Of a stretch of DNA of 64,000 nucleotides, positions 1-10,622 are shown one piece after another. A program made the translations under genes and the position numbers. The DNA lies in NCBI GenBank assembly GCA_003439945.1, contig QVRM01001031.1, positions 62,001 through 126,000 on the forward strand, given 5' to 3'. The notes under the pieces were generated by a model that ran no database searches, had not been told where the DNA came from, and saw only the letters and a program-made list of their open reading frames with translations. The stretch's first letter is position 1. The number at the start of each line of letters is the position of its first letter. The DNA comes from Dermanyssus gallinae. Its lineage: Eukaryota > Arthropoda > Arachnida > Mesostigmata > Dermanyssidae.

Positions 1-1
1 C

Positions 2-387
2 GTCGTTACTCACGTCCTCACTATACACAAACTAGTATCGAAAGCCGAAGCGATTCGTTCAACCACGGTAAAGACCAAAGACCTGTTCTTGACTGTCTTC
101 CTCGACGTCAAGAACGCCTTTAGCAGCTTTTCGTGGAAAACTATTATTGATGCGCTTAGACGAAAGAAAATCCCATTTTATTTAATCAGGCTAATCTCAG
201 ATTACCTGGATTGCCGCGCAGTGCGGTGCGAGGGCAAGGAGCACCCGATGATTGCGGGGGTTCCACAGGGGTCTACACTGGGACCGCTACTCTGGAACTT
301 GGCATACGATGGAGTGCTCTGGCTCAAAACCCTCCCTCCGGAAACCGAACTCATTGTCAGTACGCCGGCTGCACTAGTGCTGTCACT
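2..387 (+). pseudogene. Reverse transcriptase fragment (R1-like ORF2)
   Basis: The frame is open from the window edge in frame 2. It shows RT motif A (FLDVKNAF, from about nt 97) with the first catalytic Asp, then the typical SWKTIIDALRRKKIPFYL and YLDCRAV stretch, and motif B (GVPQGSTLGPLLWNL, from about nt 257). In R1-clade enzymes the sequence after ETELI should run into the YADD box. Here it stops being RT-like at about nt 355 and the frame ends at a TGA at 401-403. The N-terminal endonuclease lies outside the window. The polymerase cannot be functional because motif C is deleted. Confidence 0.85.
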
Positions 388-1064
388 GTTCCGTGGGACC
401 TGAAAACAGACGAGCGGAAACAACTATGGGACAACCCACTGTTCGGAAAGGAAGAAGCTAGAAGAGAAACGCAGGCTCGATGGCAGGCCGAGTGGGATGG
501 GATTCCAAGCGGTGAATCAGGGGCGTCTGTCAGGAATATTATCCCATCAATCAAGAAATGGAACGAACGTCCTGGCAAAGAGCTTACGTACTACACGAAG
601 CAATTTCTGACTGGACACGGCAATTTCAGGCGTATAGGATACAAAAGGCGCCTTCGGCGGCCTGCCTCTAGTGCAGGACGGGAGCTAATGACGATGCCTT
701 CCACACTATAGCCATTTGCGAGGCTCTGCAGGCGACTAGGGGTCGGCTGGCAGACGCAAGGGTCAAGGAGATACTTCAAGAGGGCATGCAAGGATTCGCA
801 AGCTGCATCTGCGGATCGGGCGAAAATGAGGAAAATGGGGGATTACTGGCGGAAGTGATACTGAGAGAGAAGACTAATCTTGAAACAGAATGGCTTCGGC
901 AACTCTCCAGACAGCAGGAAGACGACACTGCTTACAGAAGAGCGGGTTCACAGATTAATAGGCAAAGCGTATCTGATGAGGTGCGGAACCCGGGGTTGAC
1001 CAAGGCCGATTTATCCGATTGGCACCCGCCACAGCTCCTGTCAGTCCGTAGCACTATTAAATGA
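388..1064 (+). pseudogene. R1-like ORF2 C-terminal domain with stop in zinc knuckle
   Basis: In frame 1 the sequence resumes with VPWDLKTDER, a landmark of the R1-like post-RT region. It continues through RWQAEWDGIP, IPSIKKW and ELTYYTKQFLTGHGNF. After a frame change at about 640 a C-x2-C-x9-H-x4-C knuckle lies at 663-719, but a TAG stop falls between its first two cysteines. The tail (AICEALQATRGRLADARVKEIL, then LAEVILREKTNLETEWL) matches the helical end of this protein family. The knuckle is thought to help bind target or template nucleic acid. The gene has at least two frameshifts and one stop. Confidence 0.75.
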
Positions 1065-1207
1065 AGGTCCGGGCTGGCAGAACGTGAAGCTTAAGGATTG
1101 AGGTGTGTTTTGTGAGTAGGGACGGAATCTCGACGGAACAAGGTCCAGCCGTCGGGGCCAAGTTCCACACAGCGCGGGTAATCTACCATGCTATGCCCGT
1201 CGTGCCA

Positions 1208-1241
1208 GTGCGTAAATGCATTTACCCTCCTCCAAAAAAAA
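1208..1241 (+). other. R1-like 3' end and poly(A) tail
   Basis: GTGCGTAAATGCATTT at 1208-1223, a pyrimidine-rich CCCTCCTCC, then A8. The same 16-mer followed by a short C-rich stretch and A12 ends the opposite-strand copy at 7012-7049. This marks a family-specific 3' terminus where reverse transcription starts. Confidence 0.6.
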
Positions 1242-4150
1242 GCGTTTAACAGATGGACGCGGCGCATCGAGTTAAACGCGTTTTTCAAGCCCAGCCTGAC
1301 TAAAGCCCCGTCCTGGCCACAGCTAGTCGCGATGAAACCTCTTGTTATTAAGCTACATCGGAGCCACGAGCCCCAAGATGGGTATGGACCTCTTGACCCG
1401 AATCCTCCACCAGCCGACGTAATTTAAAATCGATAGCAATCCGCCTAAATACGCCATCTTTCATACACAGAAACATGTTCTTGAGTCTTGCATAAAAGCA
1501 TTCAAAGGCTGGCACTAGTGAAGCCCTTATAGTCTACATCCAATGGAGAACAAGCCTGGGAAACTTAATACTTTTAATAGAGAAACTATTACAAGTACTT
1601 TATGATTCAGGCTTACATTTTAAGAAATTGACAATAAACAGAATGTTTTTCTACATACTCCACAGTCGCCCATAACTATAATTTGCGGCTCAGCAGTTTT
1701 AGCAACTGGAAAATTGCTTCAGTTGCCGATTTTGGCAATATTTGACTTACAGACAGTCACATAATACTGACTGACTCATATGGAATTGCTCATGCTTAGC
1801 AAAGGCGGACTTGGCACGTTTGAATAAATAAAGGGAAACTATTAAAAGTTACTTTTAGTTGAGTTCCAGCGAACTAACCTGGTCTATTTTTTAGTGTAAG
1901 TGCGATAATACGTAGAGGGTCTAGGATGTTAAATACAAAGGGACAGCAATATAATAAGAGATGGCTTTACGACGGCCCGGGAAAGAAATGTTGTAGGGAT
2001 ATAAGTATGGACGCGGTGTTGTAGGTCCAACCCACAGTACCCGTTAAGGCGCAAGGATCCGGGAAGGGCTAGACATAGGTGGAACTCAAGCTGTTAAAAT
2101 GGTTACCTCAATTGGGCATGATTTTCTTCAACGATGGCTTTCGAATCACGTTCGAAGAATATCATGCGACGTGGAGTATCTCTAAAGAAGACTCCCTAAA
2201 CTACCATACGTATATAAAATACGAATATGGTGGGGACTCCACTACCCACCAGCAAGAAGACAGCCGAACGGGATAGCGTTGCAAACCTATTGCGGGAAGC
2301 GTGTGAAGCGTCGTCCAATCATAGACCGGTCGTGACCCGTCGCTACTCACCGCCTAAATACTTGGGCAACCAAAATTGCAAATCTAAAAAATATTTATCA
2401 AGTTATGATGCAATTGATTCACGCTGGCACATAATTATCTCACAAGGGTCTGCGCTCAGCAACAAAATAGGCTGCAACTGATTGGGTTTTTGTGTGCTTA
2501 CCTAGCCATCCGATATGCAAACAGATCACTGAAAGCTCCCAACGAGCCACAATTTCAGGATTCATGGAACATTGAGATCTCAAATTATTAGGTTTGATAT
2601 CTATAAAAAATATTTGCAGTGGCGTCGATAGAACACCTATAAGGCAAACTTCTAAAAATCTAGACTACGCATTCCAGCCGGCTTCTTGTATTTATTCGAC
2701 TGGAGCGCCCAGATGCTTTGTAGTGGTATGAGCCAGATCAAGCTTTGTAGTGGTATGAGGTCCTGGATCATATATTAGGGTAGTTGTCGGTAACATGATT
2801 ATATCTATTATGTAACCAAAAGTATAAGTTAAAAATTAGTGCGTTTTTTAGTGCGTTAGCATGACATACCTAGAAACAAAGAGCGACGTACTAATCTCTG
2901 CAGACAAGCGAACATTGCAATCAACCGCAGACTGCAGCGCGACTTAAAAGCCCGATGAACTAAATAATTTAGCTTTAGGTCTTAAGGGCACTTGGGCTCT
3001 TTAACCTCGTATTGGTTATATCTATCAAAAGATAGCAAACGGTTTGAGGCAGAAGCATTTGCCCTGTGGTATGCCGGACATGACATGATGAGGTGTATTC
3101 AGGAAACCTCCGCTGTGACGTCAAACTGTCAACGACTCGCAAGCGATATGAGTTACACATTTAATTGCGCTACGCATATTGCACATTTAATCGGAACATT
3201 AACTTTCTATCTATTTTTTCCATTTATTTGTTGAAATGCGGGCGGAGAGAGCAAGTCCGAGACAAGATTCCATACTGTCGCGTTCTTAAGTCACAATGAC
3301 GTGAACACGTTAAGATGAAAATAACTGTTATTTAGAGGTCTAACATTTGTCGTTGACATCTTGGCCCTAAAGAGCAAGAAGCAGTAAACCGCGTCAAGAT
3401 GGATGGCGATGTCACATGCATCAACTTCCTATAGTTTTCCCGTTCTATGCGGGGAAAATCTCTGGAACGTCAAATGTGACATCTAAAGTCACGGCAATAT
3501 TATCAGACGAAACTGGTGGTGAAATGTGTCTTCAACTATACCCTCAGTGGTCAGTAAAGGTCAAGTGTCGAGCCCGCAACATACGTAGAGCTGTCAATAA
3601 GTAGTACTAAACTATTGTCGAAGTTTGACTTCTCAGAGCTGGAGTTAGGCCAATAATGCAACGAAATAAACAATGCGCATTGGCTCAGGTTCAGCGGACC
3701 ACTGATTTTTTTACATTCAATTGAACGGTCTAAAAAGCCGCCCCTCGGTGACCCTAAGGCCGTCTCGGGTATACAGCAGGTAAAAACATCACAGTTTGGC
3801 GCATAGCCAAACGAATCTATCGAAGCAGTTCCCCGTAACCCGTAAGCATATTCTTTATAAGCTACGCCAACGTGGTCACTAAGTTAGACTTACAGTTGTC
3901 AGCCCGCCCTCCTTCTATTCTCAAACATTAAACTTCATTCGAATAGATGAAATCAGCATCATATTGGACGACGTGCTATGACTTTGTTGCATGAGCAAAC
4001 ATTTCTTTCTATTTATATCTTGCATCTGCGATGCCCATACAGCCGTATGCTATAGCTTTCCCAGAAACCAACCCTTTGCAGGGGATCGTGAGAGCATCGA
4101 GATAACGTGTATATAGCCGGGGACGCAGGGGAAGATTTTTCACGTTTTTT
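1242..4150. other. Unassigned DNA between retrotransposon copies
   Basis: No protein family, RNA gene or long repeat is recognised on either strand. Short frames at 2079-2481, 2992-3234 and 3416-3604 have no motif that I know and no supporting splice or start context. An 18-bp direct duplication (GCTTTGTAGTGGTATGAG) lies at 2715-2732 and 2742-2759 with a 9-bp spacer. Confidence 0.5.
2715..2759. repeat. 18-bp direct duplication
   Basis: GCTTTGTAGTGGTATGAG occurs twice, at 2715-2732 and 2742-2759, separated by CCAGATCAA. It is a local tandem duplication with no known function. Confidence 0.8.
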
Positions 4151-5969
4151 TTTTCACGAGCCTGGGGGGTGTCACGCATTTAGCTTAGCTGATTATTCTT
4201 TTATAAGTGACACCGTAGTTTTGTGTGGCGAGGCATGCGAACAGGGAGAATAGGATGCGCTGTTTCGATGCGTTCGTTCGTCTGTCCATCTGTCCACCAG
4301 CGCGGTGCAGTGCAACGGAGAAACGCCGGAAAACCAAACTCCAGCGTTCGTACGTGTGTACGACTCGATCCGACCCGATCAGACTAATTACTGGGTAGCG
4401 AGCGTACTTTACTCCATACACTGAATTGGCAATCGGCGCCGATCGTGGTAACACCAATCACTTCTTCGATCGTTGAAAATACGGAATTCCTTAAGGAACA
4501 CATATCAGCAGACATGTCGGCTCCTGACGTCCCCGGACGATCGAGAAAGGAAATGAGCCAAGACACGAACAGCGGTCAGGAAGAGCCTCGTCAAGGACCG
4601 ACCCCGAACGTACGACGAGGATACCGAACGATGAACCTGACCGAGAAGCGAGATAGGAGTGGCTGGCTGGCTTGCTTGCCGGTTTGCTAGCTGTCCGCAC
4701 TGGTGTTTGATGAGCAATTTTATCTTCTTAAGCTCGATTCCCGATCCGTCCCTTGATCGGGCCATTTCTCTTTCTTTCTTTCTTTCTTTTCCTCTCGAAC
4801 TGATGTTAAGCATTCAGACGGACGCTGGCGCCGGCGCCAGATATCTTCAGTAATGGCTACGCTAGCTTCGAACCGTCGAACATAAACTGACACGTTGGCC
4901 ATAAAGGCTTGACTCCTCATGGCCGTCGCTAGCTTCTTTCCTTCAGCTAGAGCTATCTTTTTCCTTCATCGTTCGGTTCTGCTATTGCTGCTGCTGTTGC
5001 GGCGTCAAGTCTAGAAACAACGGAGAAAAGGATTGGCCGCTTCGTTCGAAACAAGCGCACTCGCTCATCAATGTTCTTTCATCGATTATGAAATCGAGTC
5101 AACGTCACTTCGCTTCGTTTGACAGCAGCAGCTGCCAGCAGCCGCAGCGTACAGAGATTACACTCCGTGTCATTAATATGATTATTTTATCATTATTACT
5201 TTGCTGTGATGTTATGTCCAATCTTCTTATATATATAGCCACCTAGTGATTATCTCCTTTTTGTCGACACGGCGTGAGCTCGATGCGCACCTGACAGCCA
5301 GGGCCCCACTTGTAAGCAATCGATTCTCTACCAAAAACGAAAATCTTAAAACAAGATAACGTATAGATGAAGCGATCAGACCGTCAATTAAGTGGAAGGG
5401 TTAATAGAGGCTCCACGTACGTGAGAAACATGTTAATATATGTTGTTGCCTTGATATTGCATTTTGGCACTATTTTGTATCGTCTTGTATATGTTGAAAT
5501 TGTTCAAAAATGGTTCCTTCAATAACTAGTCAAGCTAAGACCAAAACGTGTATAGCTACATCGTCCACTATATGCAGTCCAATATGTGAAACACTTAAAA
5601 GAAGGCAACCTAGTCTGTCTGCTAAGCATACGTAATTTTAGAAAATATAATGCTATAAGACATATACGATTCTTATGAAACTCGGTATCTTATTTGCAGT
5701 TATAACTTGCAAGTAGTCAATTTGTGATAGCTCTGAAGGAGCTTACAAACTGAACATCGTTAGCTAAAGATTTGAGTATTTATTTCGGTAATTGGCAACG
5801 ATATTGCACAAGAATTCCTTTACGACCTTATCGCAGAGGCACGTCTCCAGAACTTCATGGAGGCAAACGGCATCTCCCCGATGCTTAGTATGGGGTTCCA
5901 AGAGAGCGCTTCTCAATCAACGCAATTCAACGGGTTCAGTCGAACGTCAAGCTTCTTTGCAGGTACCCG
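4151..5969. other. Unassigned DNA with a (TTTC)n tract
   Basis: No gene is recognised. Overlapping frames at 4384-4920 on both strands are short and without motifs. A (TTTC)n tract lies at about 4765-4790 and a CTG/CAG-rich patch at about 4983-5000. The composition is more mixed and gene-like at 4.2-5.2 kb than in the AT-rich flanks, but no exon can be supported. Confidence 0.4.
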
Positions 5970-6640
5970 CCAAACACGCGCGACCACAACATAGCTTTAT
6001 ACTCGACGTGGAAAATGCTTTTAACAGCCGTCTGTTATACTCGATTAGAAAATATTTAGTTGTTGTAATATTTTTTGTTATTTTACCTTTACCTACATAT
6101 TTAATAAACCCAGGTGAAAGGCCCGGTGCCTTCGCCGACTATGAAATGGCTATCGCCGACACGGTTGGGGTTGGGTTGAGGTCTTCGTTGATCGGGGCTT
6201 ACGATATAGTCCCCACCTACCCAAACCAACAGTCAAGGCCCTAAAGGTAGCCAATGATTTCATGTGTCTCATGCCTAACATCTTTGAGCCGCGGCACTGA
6301 AGAAGGCGCACCATTCTGTTTCTGGTCATGCCGATTGCCCTGCACAACGCTTCCGGATGGCCTGCAAATGCCTTCACCACGGCTGTAAACAGGAGGCGAC
6401 TACGCAGGGCTCAGAAGTTCAGAGATCTCAAGGTGTATCAACGGGTTAGCACTGGGCCGGATTTGCTCCTAGCCGTAATGATCTCCTGGGATCTAAAAGG
6501 TGGAACGATCTCTGTGAGGAAAGAGAGAATTCAACTTGCATGAACTGCGAGAAGCGTCACCGTACAATCAATTAGGGGCAGGAGGAATGGGAGGGCCTGG
6601 AGAGGTGTCCCCAGACATTAGTCTTCGCGCGCTCATCCCC
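5970..6640 (+). pseudogene. R1-like ORF2, heavily decayed copy
   Basis: Scattered R1-like ORF2 landmarks occur in order on the plus strand in changing frames. At about 5995-6035 is an RT motif A relic (FILDVENAFNS). At about 6130 is a weak remnant resembling the YADD region (AFADYEMAIA). From about 6230 comes a thumb-like stretch (VKALKVANDFMCLMPNI, then RRRTILFLVMPIALHNASGW). RRLRRAQKFRDLKVYQRVST and ISWDLK follow to about 6500. This order matches the copies at 7.0-8.3 kb and 32.6-33.3 kb. Much of the RT core is missing and several frameshifts are present. The identification rests on motif order rather than on any long frame. Confidence 0.6.
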
Positions 6641-7011
6641 AGCAGCCTAAACGGAGCAACCCCTACCAGTTTTGATATTAGCACAAGGTAGCTGCAACTA
6701 ATACGGACTATGTGACAGTTGCAAAAAAAAATAATGGGGTCCTAGACGCACTGGCGGGAGGCGCAGACTTTTAGAGTCCTTCTTTTGGTGGAAATGGCGG
6801 CAAACTTATACGGGTTGAGCGTCTCCGAGTGGCCCTCTGAAAAGAGATCAGAATGCAAAAGACCGTTTGAAGCAAGCATTCTCCTATCAGCTTGAAAACG
6901 CAACTGGCTTTAGCAGATCCCTTTATAATTTAATCAATTGATTCTTTTAGAAGACATAATCTACACAATCTGCATTTGTAAGCGCTTACTAAGTGTCGTT
7001 CTACTGTGCTC
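6641..7011. other. Unassigned spacer
   Basis: No feature is recognised. The stretch lies between the decayed plus-strand R1-like copy and the poly(A) end of the minus-strand copy. Confidence 0.4.
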
Positions 7012-7155
7012 TTTTTTTTTTTTAAGGGGTGGAAAATGCATTTACGCACACCCGCCGATATAATGACGGGTAGTGTGAGGCTAGACGCTCGGAGAGGGAA
7101 TACGCGACTCACTCTAATCCGAGCGTACTACCCACTAAAAACCACCCCCCCGGAA

Positions 7156-7205
7156 CTCCCTCCTGGTTCGGAATTGTGAACCATTACCTCGAGACCAGGA
7201 GGGAG
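7156..7205 (-). other. Stem-loop in R1-like 3' UTR
   Basis: CTCCCTCCTGGT at 7156-7167 pairs perfectly with ACCAGGAGGGAG at 7194-7205 around a 26-nt loop. It lies just downstream of the ORF2 stop in the retrotransposon transcript. In R2 elements, and probably other R elements, 3' UTR structure is recognised by the reverse transcriptase. That role here is inference. Confidence 0.5.
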
Positions 7206-7229
7206 GAGTCTCACGCTTCAACCCTTTCC

Positions 7230-8338
7230 TTAGTCTGTAGGTGCATCCCGAGCAGGTAAGTCCTGCTTGGTTAAATCAGGGGGGCTCCGGGCGACGAATC
7301 GCGCCCGGCGATTATTCTCCAGCCGGATCTTTTCGCGCATGAGCCCGTCGAGGTATTTTAGGCCAGCACCCCAATTAGTCGTTGAGTCGACCATGTGCGT
7401 GACGATCACTTGCGCGGTAGATGCCCGTAGGGTAAACGGTGAGCTATCGCGGTACGCAGACAACGCCGTGCATGTCTCAATTGTATGCGCGGCACCATCG
7501 GGCACTCCGGCGTCGCAGAGAACGCATATGTCCGTCGCGGCTTTTCCGATCTTCATCATGTACGCCTGAAACTGACCATGTCCGCTCAGCGCCTGGGCAG
7601 CGTAATATGTCATTGGTTCTTGTGCCGTATAATAATAATATAATATAACCACTTGCGCAAGTCCGTGATGAGGAAGCGTGTCCACGTGCCTCTCGTGTCT
7701 CCGGCAGGCGGGTGGGTCCACATCTCCGCCCAAGCGGCGAGTGTGGCCTCTCGAGCCTCGGTCCATGATATCTCTCCGTTTAATCTCCGCCTACTCCTCT
7801 CCTCCGCCAGCATGTCCCATGGAAGCAGGCATGCGAGAACAAGCAGGACGTCCGTGGAGACCGTCCGGTACGCCCGGCTAACCCGAATTGCCACACCCCG
7901 TTGGGAGCGGCGCAGAGCCTGGCGGGCCGTGTCCGTCCTGAGTGCTAAGTCCGCCCACACTGGCGCGGCATAGAGCGCCACCGCTTCTGCAACAGCAGCT
8001 AGTAGACGCCGTTTGGGATCGGACGCGCCTCCCTCCCGGGGTAGTATTCGGGCCAGGTTGGCCGATACTCTTGCCACCTTTTGCGTAACCTGCCTAATGT
8101 GGGGCAGGCCAGTTAGACCTGTGTCCAAGGTCACCCCTAGGTACCTGGCGTGGCGGGACGGCGTGAGAGCGTGCCCGTTGAGCTCCAGAGACATAGGCCC
8201 TATCCGCCTGCGTCCTGTTAGAAAAAGGGCCTCGGTTTTCTGTGGTGCTAACTCCAGGTGATGTTCAGTCATCCACCTGTTTATCCGGTCAAGAGCCGTT
8301 TGCCCTGGCCTCCAGGATAGTCCATGTGCGAGCGGTGT
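7230..8338 (-). pseudogene. R1-like ORF2 C-terminal half (thumb to zinc knuckle)
   Basis: From the 5' side the reading is: GQTALDRINRWMTEHHLELAP, KTEALFL, a YLGVTLD box near 8150, the ALYAAPVW and RVSRAYRTVSTD stretch, LPWDMLAEER near 7805, EMWTHPPAG, and DLRKWL near 7640. An ATT-rich insertion at about 7625-7650 then shifts the frame. In the next frame come TYYAAQALSGHGQFQAY, an intact C-x2-C-x9-H-x4-C knuckle at 7470-7526, a helical tail (GLKYLDGLMREKIRLENNRR) and the stop. Apart from the ATT-rich insertion the two frames are clean, so this copy looks younger than its neighbours. RT motifs A to C are absent because of 5' truncation. Confidence 0.85.
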
Positions 8339-9003
8339 CTACTTTGCTCTAACTCGATGCGATCACAAGCAGCTCTAGGAGTTACAGCACCAGTAGTATA
8401 TGCCTATAGGGATAACTATAGGCGTATACTACTGAAACGCGTTAAAGTGGTGAAATTTAACGAATTATTTTATTGACTGCCAATTGATGAAGAATGGCTA
8501 CAATATTTGTTATCTGGTCGACTGGGGGACTGTAAGGTACACATAACTTAATCGTATTCTATACATGTTGGCGTAATTGCATTGTTTTGTAGAAAAATGT
8601 TCTAAAAACGTTTCAGTAAGAACAATTTCCATAGTGTTTCTCGGCATTTAACCGTTTGTCTGGCAAAGTTTTCTGTGAACCCCATGCGCTGTGTAGCTAG
8701 TATACATTTGTATGTCCTGTGTTGGTACCTTTTTTGAAACTGTTTAATAACATAGGCTGCAAAATAGCACGACCAATGTAGAATGTTTTAAATAAAAAAA
8801 AGTTGGGCACTAGGTAACCAATAAGGTTAGGCAATTAGAGGCGGGCCGGATGAGGCAAATGCTTGTCTCAGGAACGTAGCGTGTAACCTAAACGCTTTAG
8901 TATATAAAATGCATATCAGTGCAATAAAAAAGCAGTACGACTGGGACCTTGTCTTGGTTGTGCTACGAACATGTGTTAATATTCTATAAAGTAAATTTAT
9001 AGA
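8339..9003. other. Unassigned DNA with a hairpin
   Basis: No gene is recognised. A hairpin with 19-nt arms (8391-8409 and 8416-8434, one mismatch, 6-nt loop) is present. The rest is ordinary AT-rich sequence. Confidence 0.4.
8391..8434. repeat. Inverted repeat, 19-nt arms, 6-nt loop
   Basis: CAGTAGTATATGCCTATAG, loop GGATAA, then its reverse complement with one mismatch (a T:G position). The transcript would fold into a stable hairpin. It may be the remnant of a foldback element. Confidence 0.75.
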
Positions 9004-9044
9004 ATGTGTACTCTAGGCATATACCTACTGTTTGCGGTCTGTAG

Positions 9045-9075
<31 letters not shown>

Positions 9076-9215
9076 CATACATATTTATTTAACATGTATT
9101 CAGTACAAAACATGTCTCGACGCTCGCAATGGGCCTTAAGGCCTGTGGCACGGATGTCGTAATATATATACATATTTATTCTATAGACCGCAAACAGTAG
9201 GTATATGCCTAGAGA

Positions 9216-9221
<6 letters not shown>
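9004..9221. mobile_element. Foldback (MITE-like) element, 44-nt inverted arms
   Basis: A 44-nt arm at 9004-9047 is repeated in inverted orientation at 9178-9221 with only two mismatches. The 130-bp core holds a (TA)n tract and no coding sequence. The size and structure fit a foldback element or a non-autonomous inverted-repeat transposon. A target duplication cannot be read because the right end merges with a long (TA)n array. No transposase with matching ends is seen in the window. Confidence 0.65.

Positions 9222-9284
<63 letters not shown>
9221..9284. repeat. (TA)n microsatellite
   Basis: About 31 TA units. It continues on the other side of the mariner as 10572-10620, so the transposon inserted into one array. 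Confidence 0.9.
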
Positions 9285-10568
9285 GGTAGTTCAATAAGTT
9301 CTTAGAATGAAAACCGAGAATTTTCCAAATCATGTTTTTAAATTTTTCTTATTCGATATACTCCCCGAGAAGCTCAATACACTTTTCCCACCGAGATTTC
9401 AGAGCTTTCATACCTCTTGAGTAGAATTCCGCGTCGTTAGACTGAAAATAGGCATTGACAGCAGCCTTAACCTCTTCATTGCTGGAAAAACGCTTTCCAC
9501 CGAGACTATTCTTCAAATGTCCGAAGAGGAAATAATCAGAGGGGCCAGGTCTGGAGAATAGGAGGGTTGTTCAATAAATTCGAACCTCAGTTGGGCCAGT
9601 TTTGCCGATGCTTGCCGGGACTTGTGTGCAGGAGCATTGCCCTGGTGAAACGGGACAACCTTCTTCTGCAAAGCGGGCCGTTTCACGATGAGTTCTTGCT
9701 AACGGCAGTCCAACAGTCTTGCATAATATTCTCCTGTGATCGTTTTACAGCTCTCAAGGTAGTCGACCAGCATTATTCTACGTTGGTCTTAAAAACTGTA
9801 GCCATCACCTTTCCGGTCAATGCCGTTGTCCGCACCCTCTTCGGAGGTCCTTCATCAGGTGCACACCATTGGTAAGATGCTTCTTGGGTCTCGGGAGTGT
9901 AGTGATGAACCCGGCTTTCATCGACGATCATGAATCTGCACCAAAAATCCGACAGATTGTTCGACATCTTGGCCAAATTTCGCTGTAAAGACAAAACAAG
10001 CGCGTCTTTTTGGCCTTGGTTGAGCAAATGCGGCAGCCATTTTGCTCTAAGCTCTTTCATCTTCAAGTTTTCGTGTAGGATAAAATGCACACTGCCTAAA
10101 CTAATCCCTAATGCCTCCGCTATTTCCTTAATGTTCATTCGCTTATCTGTGCCAAGAATTTTTTGCACTTTCTCTACGTTTTTCTCATCAGTTGCCGTTT
10201 TTTGGCCTCCTGGACGTAGTTCATCCTCGGTGCTCCTGCGACCTCTTTTTAACACATTAATCCAGTTGGAAACAGTGGCAAAACATGGCGCAGAGTCACT
10301 GTACGTCTCGTCTAACTCAATTTTTACTTGGGTCGCATTCCAACCTTTGAAATAAAAATGCTTGATAACCACTCGAAACTCTTTTTTTCTCAATTTTTAA
10401 AAATCACGCCGATACGTTGCACGGGAAAAGCTATCAAACGAAATCGCAACGGCCAATCACCATAATATATTGAGTGCTAGCAGTCGAAAAGTTGCAGTTC
10501 CTATTAGCGGTGAAAGCGTGCCAAAATTCGAATTCTAAAAAGCTCATTCTAAGAACTTATTGAACTAC

Positions 10569-10571
<3 letters not shown>
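9284..10571 (-). mobile_element. mariner transposon, complete length, inactive
   Basis: Perfect 26-bp terminal inverted repeats begin GGTAGTTCAATAAGTTCTTA (9285-9310 and 10544-10569). They flank a 1.3-kb element with a mariner transposase on the minus strand. mariner elements insert at TA and duplicate it, and both sides here are (TA)n, so the exact duplication cannot be singled out. The 3'-most bases outside the perfect TIR differ (right end CAGGTAG, left end TGGTAG), which suggests decay of the left terminus. It is a complete-length but dead copy: the start codon, second catalytic residue and reading frame are all damaged. Confidence 0.92.
9349..10393 (-). pseudogene. mariner transposase (broken)
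   Basis: A cut-and-paste DNA transposase. Its span of 1045 nt matches the roughly 345 residues usual for mariner. The N-terminus has a first helix-turn-helix (VVIKHFYFKGWNATQVKIEL), then GRRSTEDELRPGGQKTAT, a second helix-turn-helix (IKEIAEALGISLGSVHFIL) and the linker AKWLPHLL. The first catalytic Asp is present in IVDESRVHHYTPET. After residue 206 a frameshift occurs, then LVDYLESCKTITGEYYARLL and an in-frame stop. The second catalytic Asp in the HQDNAPAH motif is Gly (codon at 9639-9641). The third Asp region (SPDLAP then SDYF) is split by a 1-nt deletion. The ancestral start appears as TTG at 10391-10393. Not functional. Confidence 0.93.

Positions 10572-10620
<49 letters not shown>
10572..10620. 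repeat. (TA)n microsatellite, right half of interrupted array
   Basis: About 24 TA units directly abut the right terminus of the mariner element. Confidence 0.9.

Positions 10621-10622
<2 letters not shown>

Larger units (their letters stand above)
1..1241 (+). mobile_element. R1-like non-LTR retrotransposon, internally deleted copy
   Basis: A decayed non-LTR retrotransposon enters from the left window edge. It carries reverse transcriptase motifs, then the C-terminal zinc-knuckle region, then a 3' untranslated tail that ends in CCTCC followed by eight A residues (1234-1241). The order and motifs fit the R1 clade of LINE-type elements, which copy RNA into DNA at a nicked target. The middle of ORF2 (YADD box and thumb) is missing. 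Only about 1.2 kb remains of an element expected to be several kb long. No 28S rDNA is visible next to it, although canonical R1 inserts there, so this is a dispersed relative. The 3' tail motif at 1208-1223 is shared with the copy at 7012-8338. Confidence 0.8.
7012..8338 (-). mobile_element. R1-like non-LTR retrotransposon, 5'-truncated copy
   Basis: This is the best preserved non-LTR copy in the window. Read on the minus strand it begins within the RT thumb at about 8338, runs through the complete ORF2 C-terminus to the stop near 7230, then a roughly 200-nt 3' UTR, then A12 at 7023-7012. The 5' truncation with a poly(A) end is the usual result of incomplete target-primed reverse transcription. 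The 3' UTR contains a 12-bp inverted repeat (7156-7167 with 7194-7205) and the shared terminal motif at 7034-7049. Confidence 0.85.

Noticed and set aside
1091..1288. KNAFNS on the minus strand as a second reverse transcriptase relic
   Set aside because: Only a handful of residues match motif A, and the stretch overlaps the plus-strand 3' terminus and poly(A) of the R1-like copy. Chance is likely.
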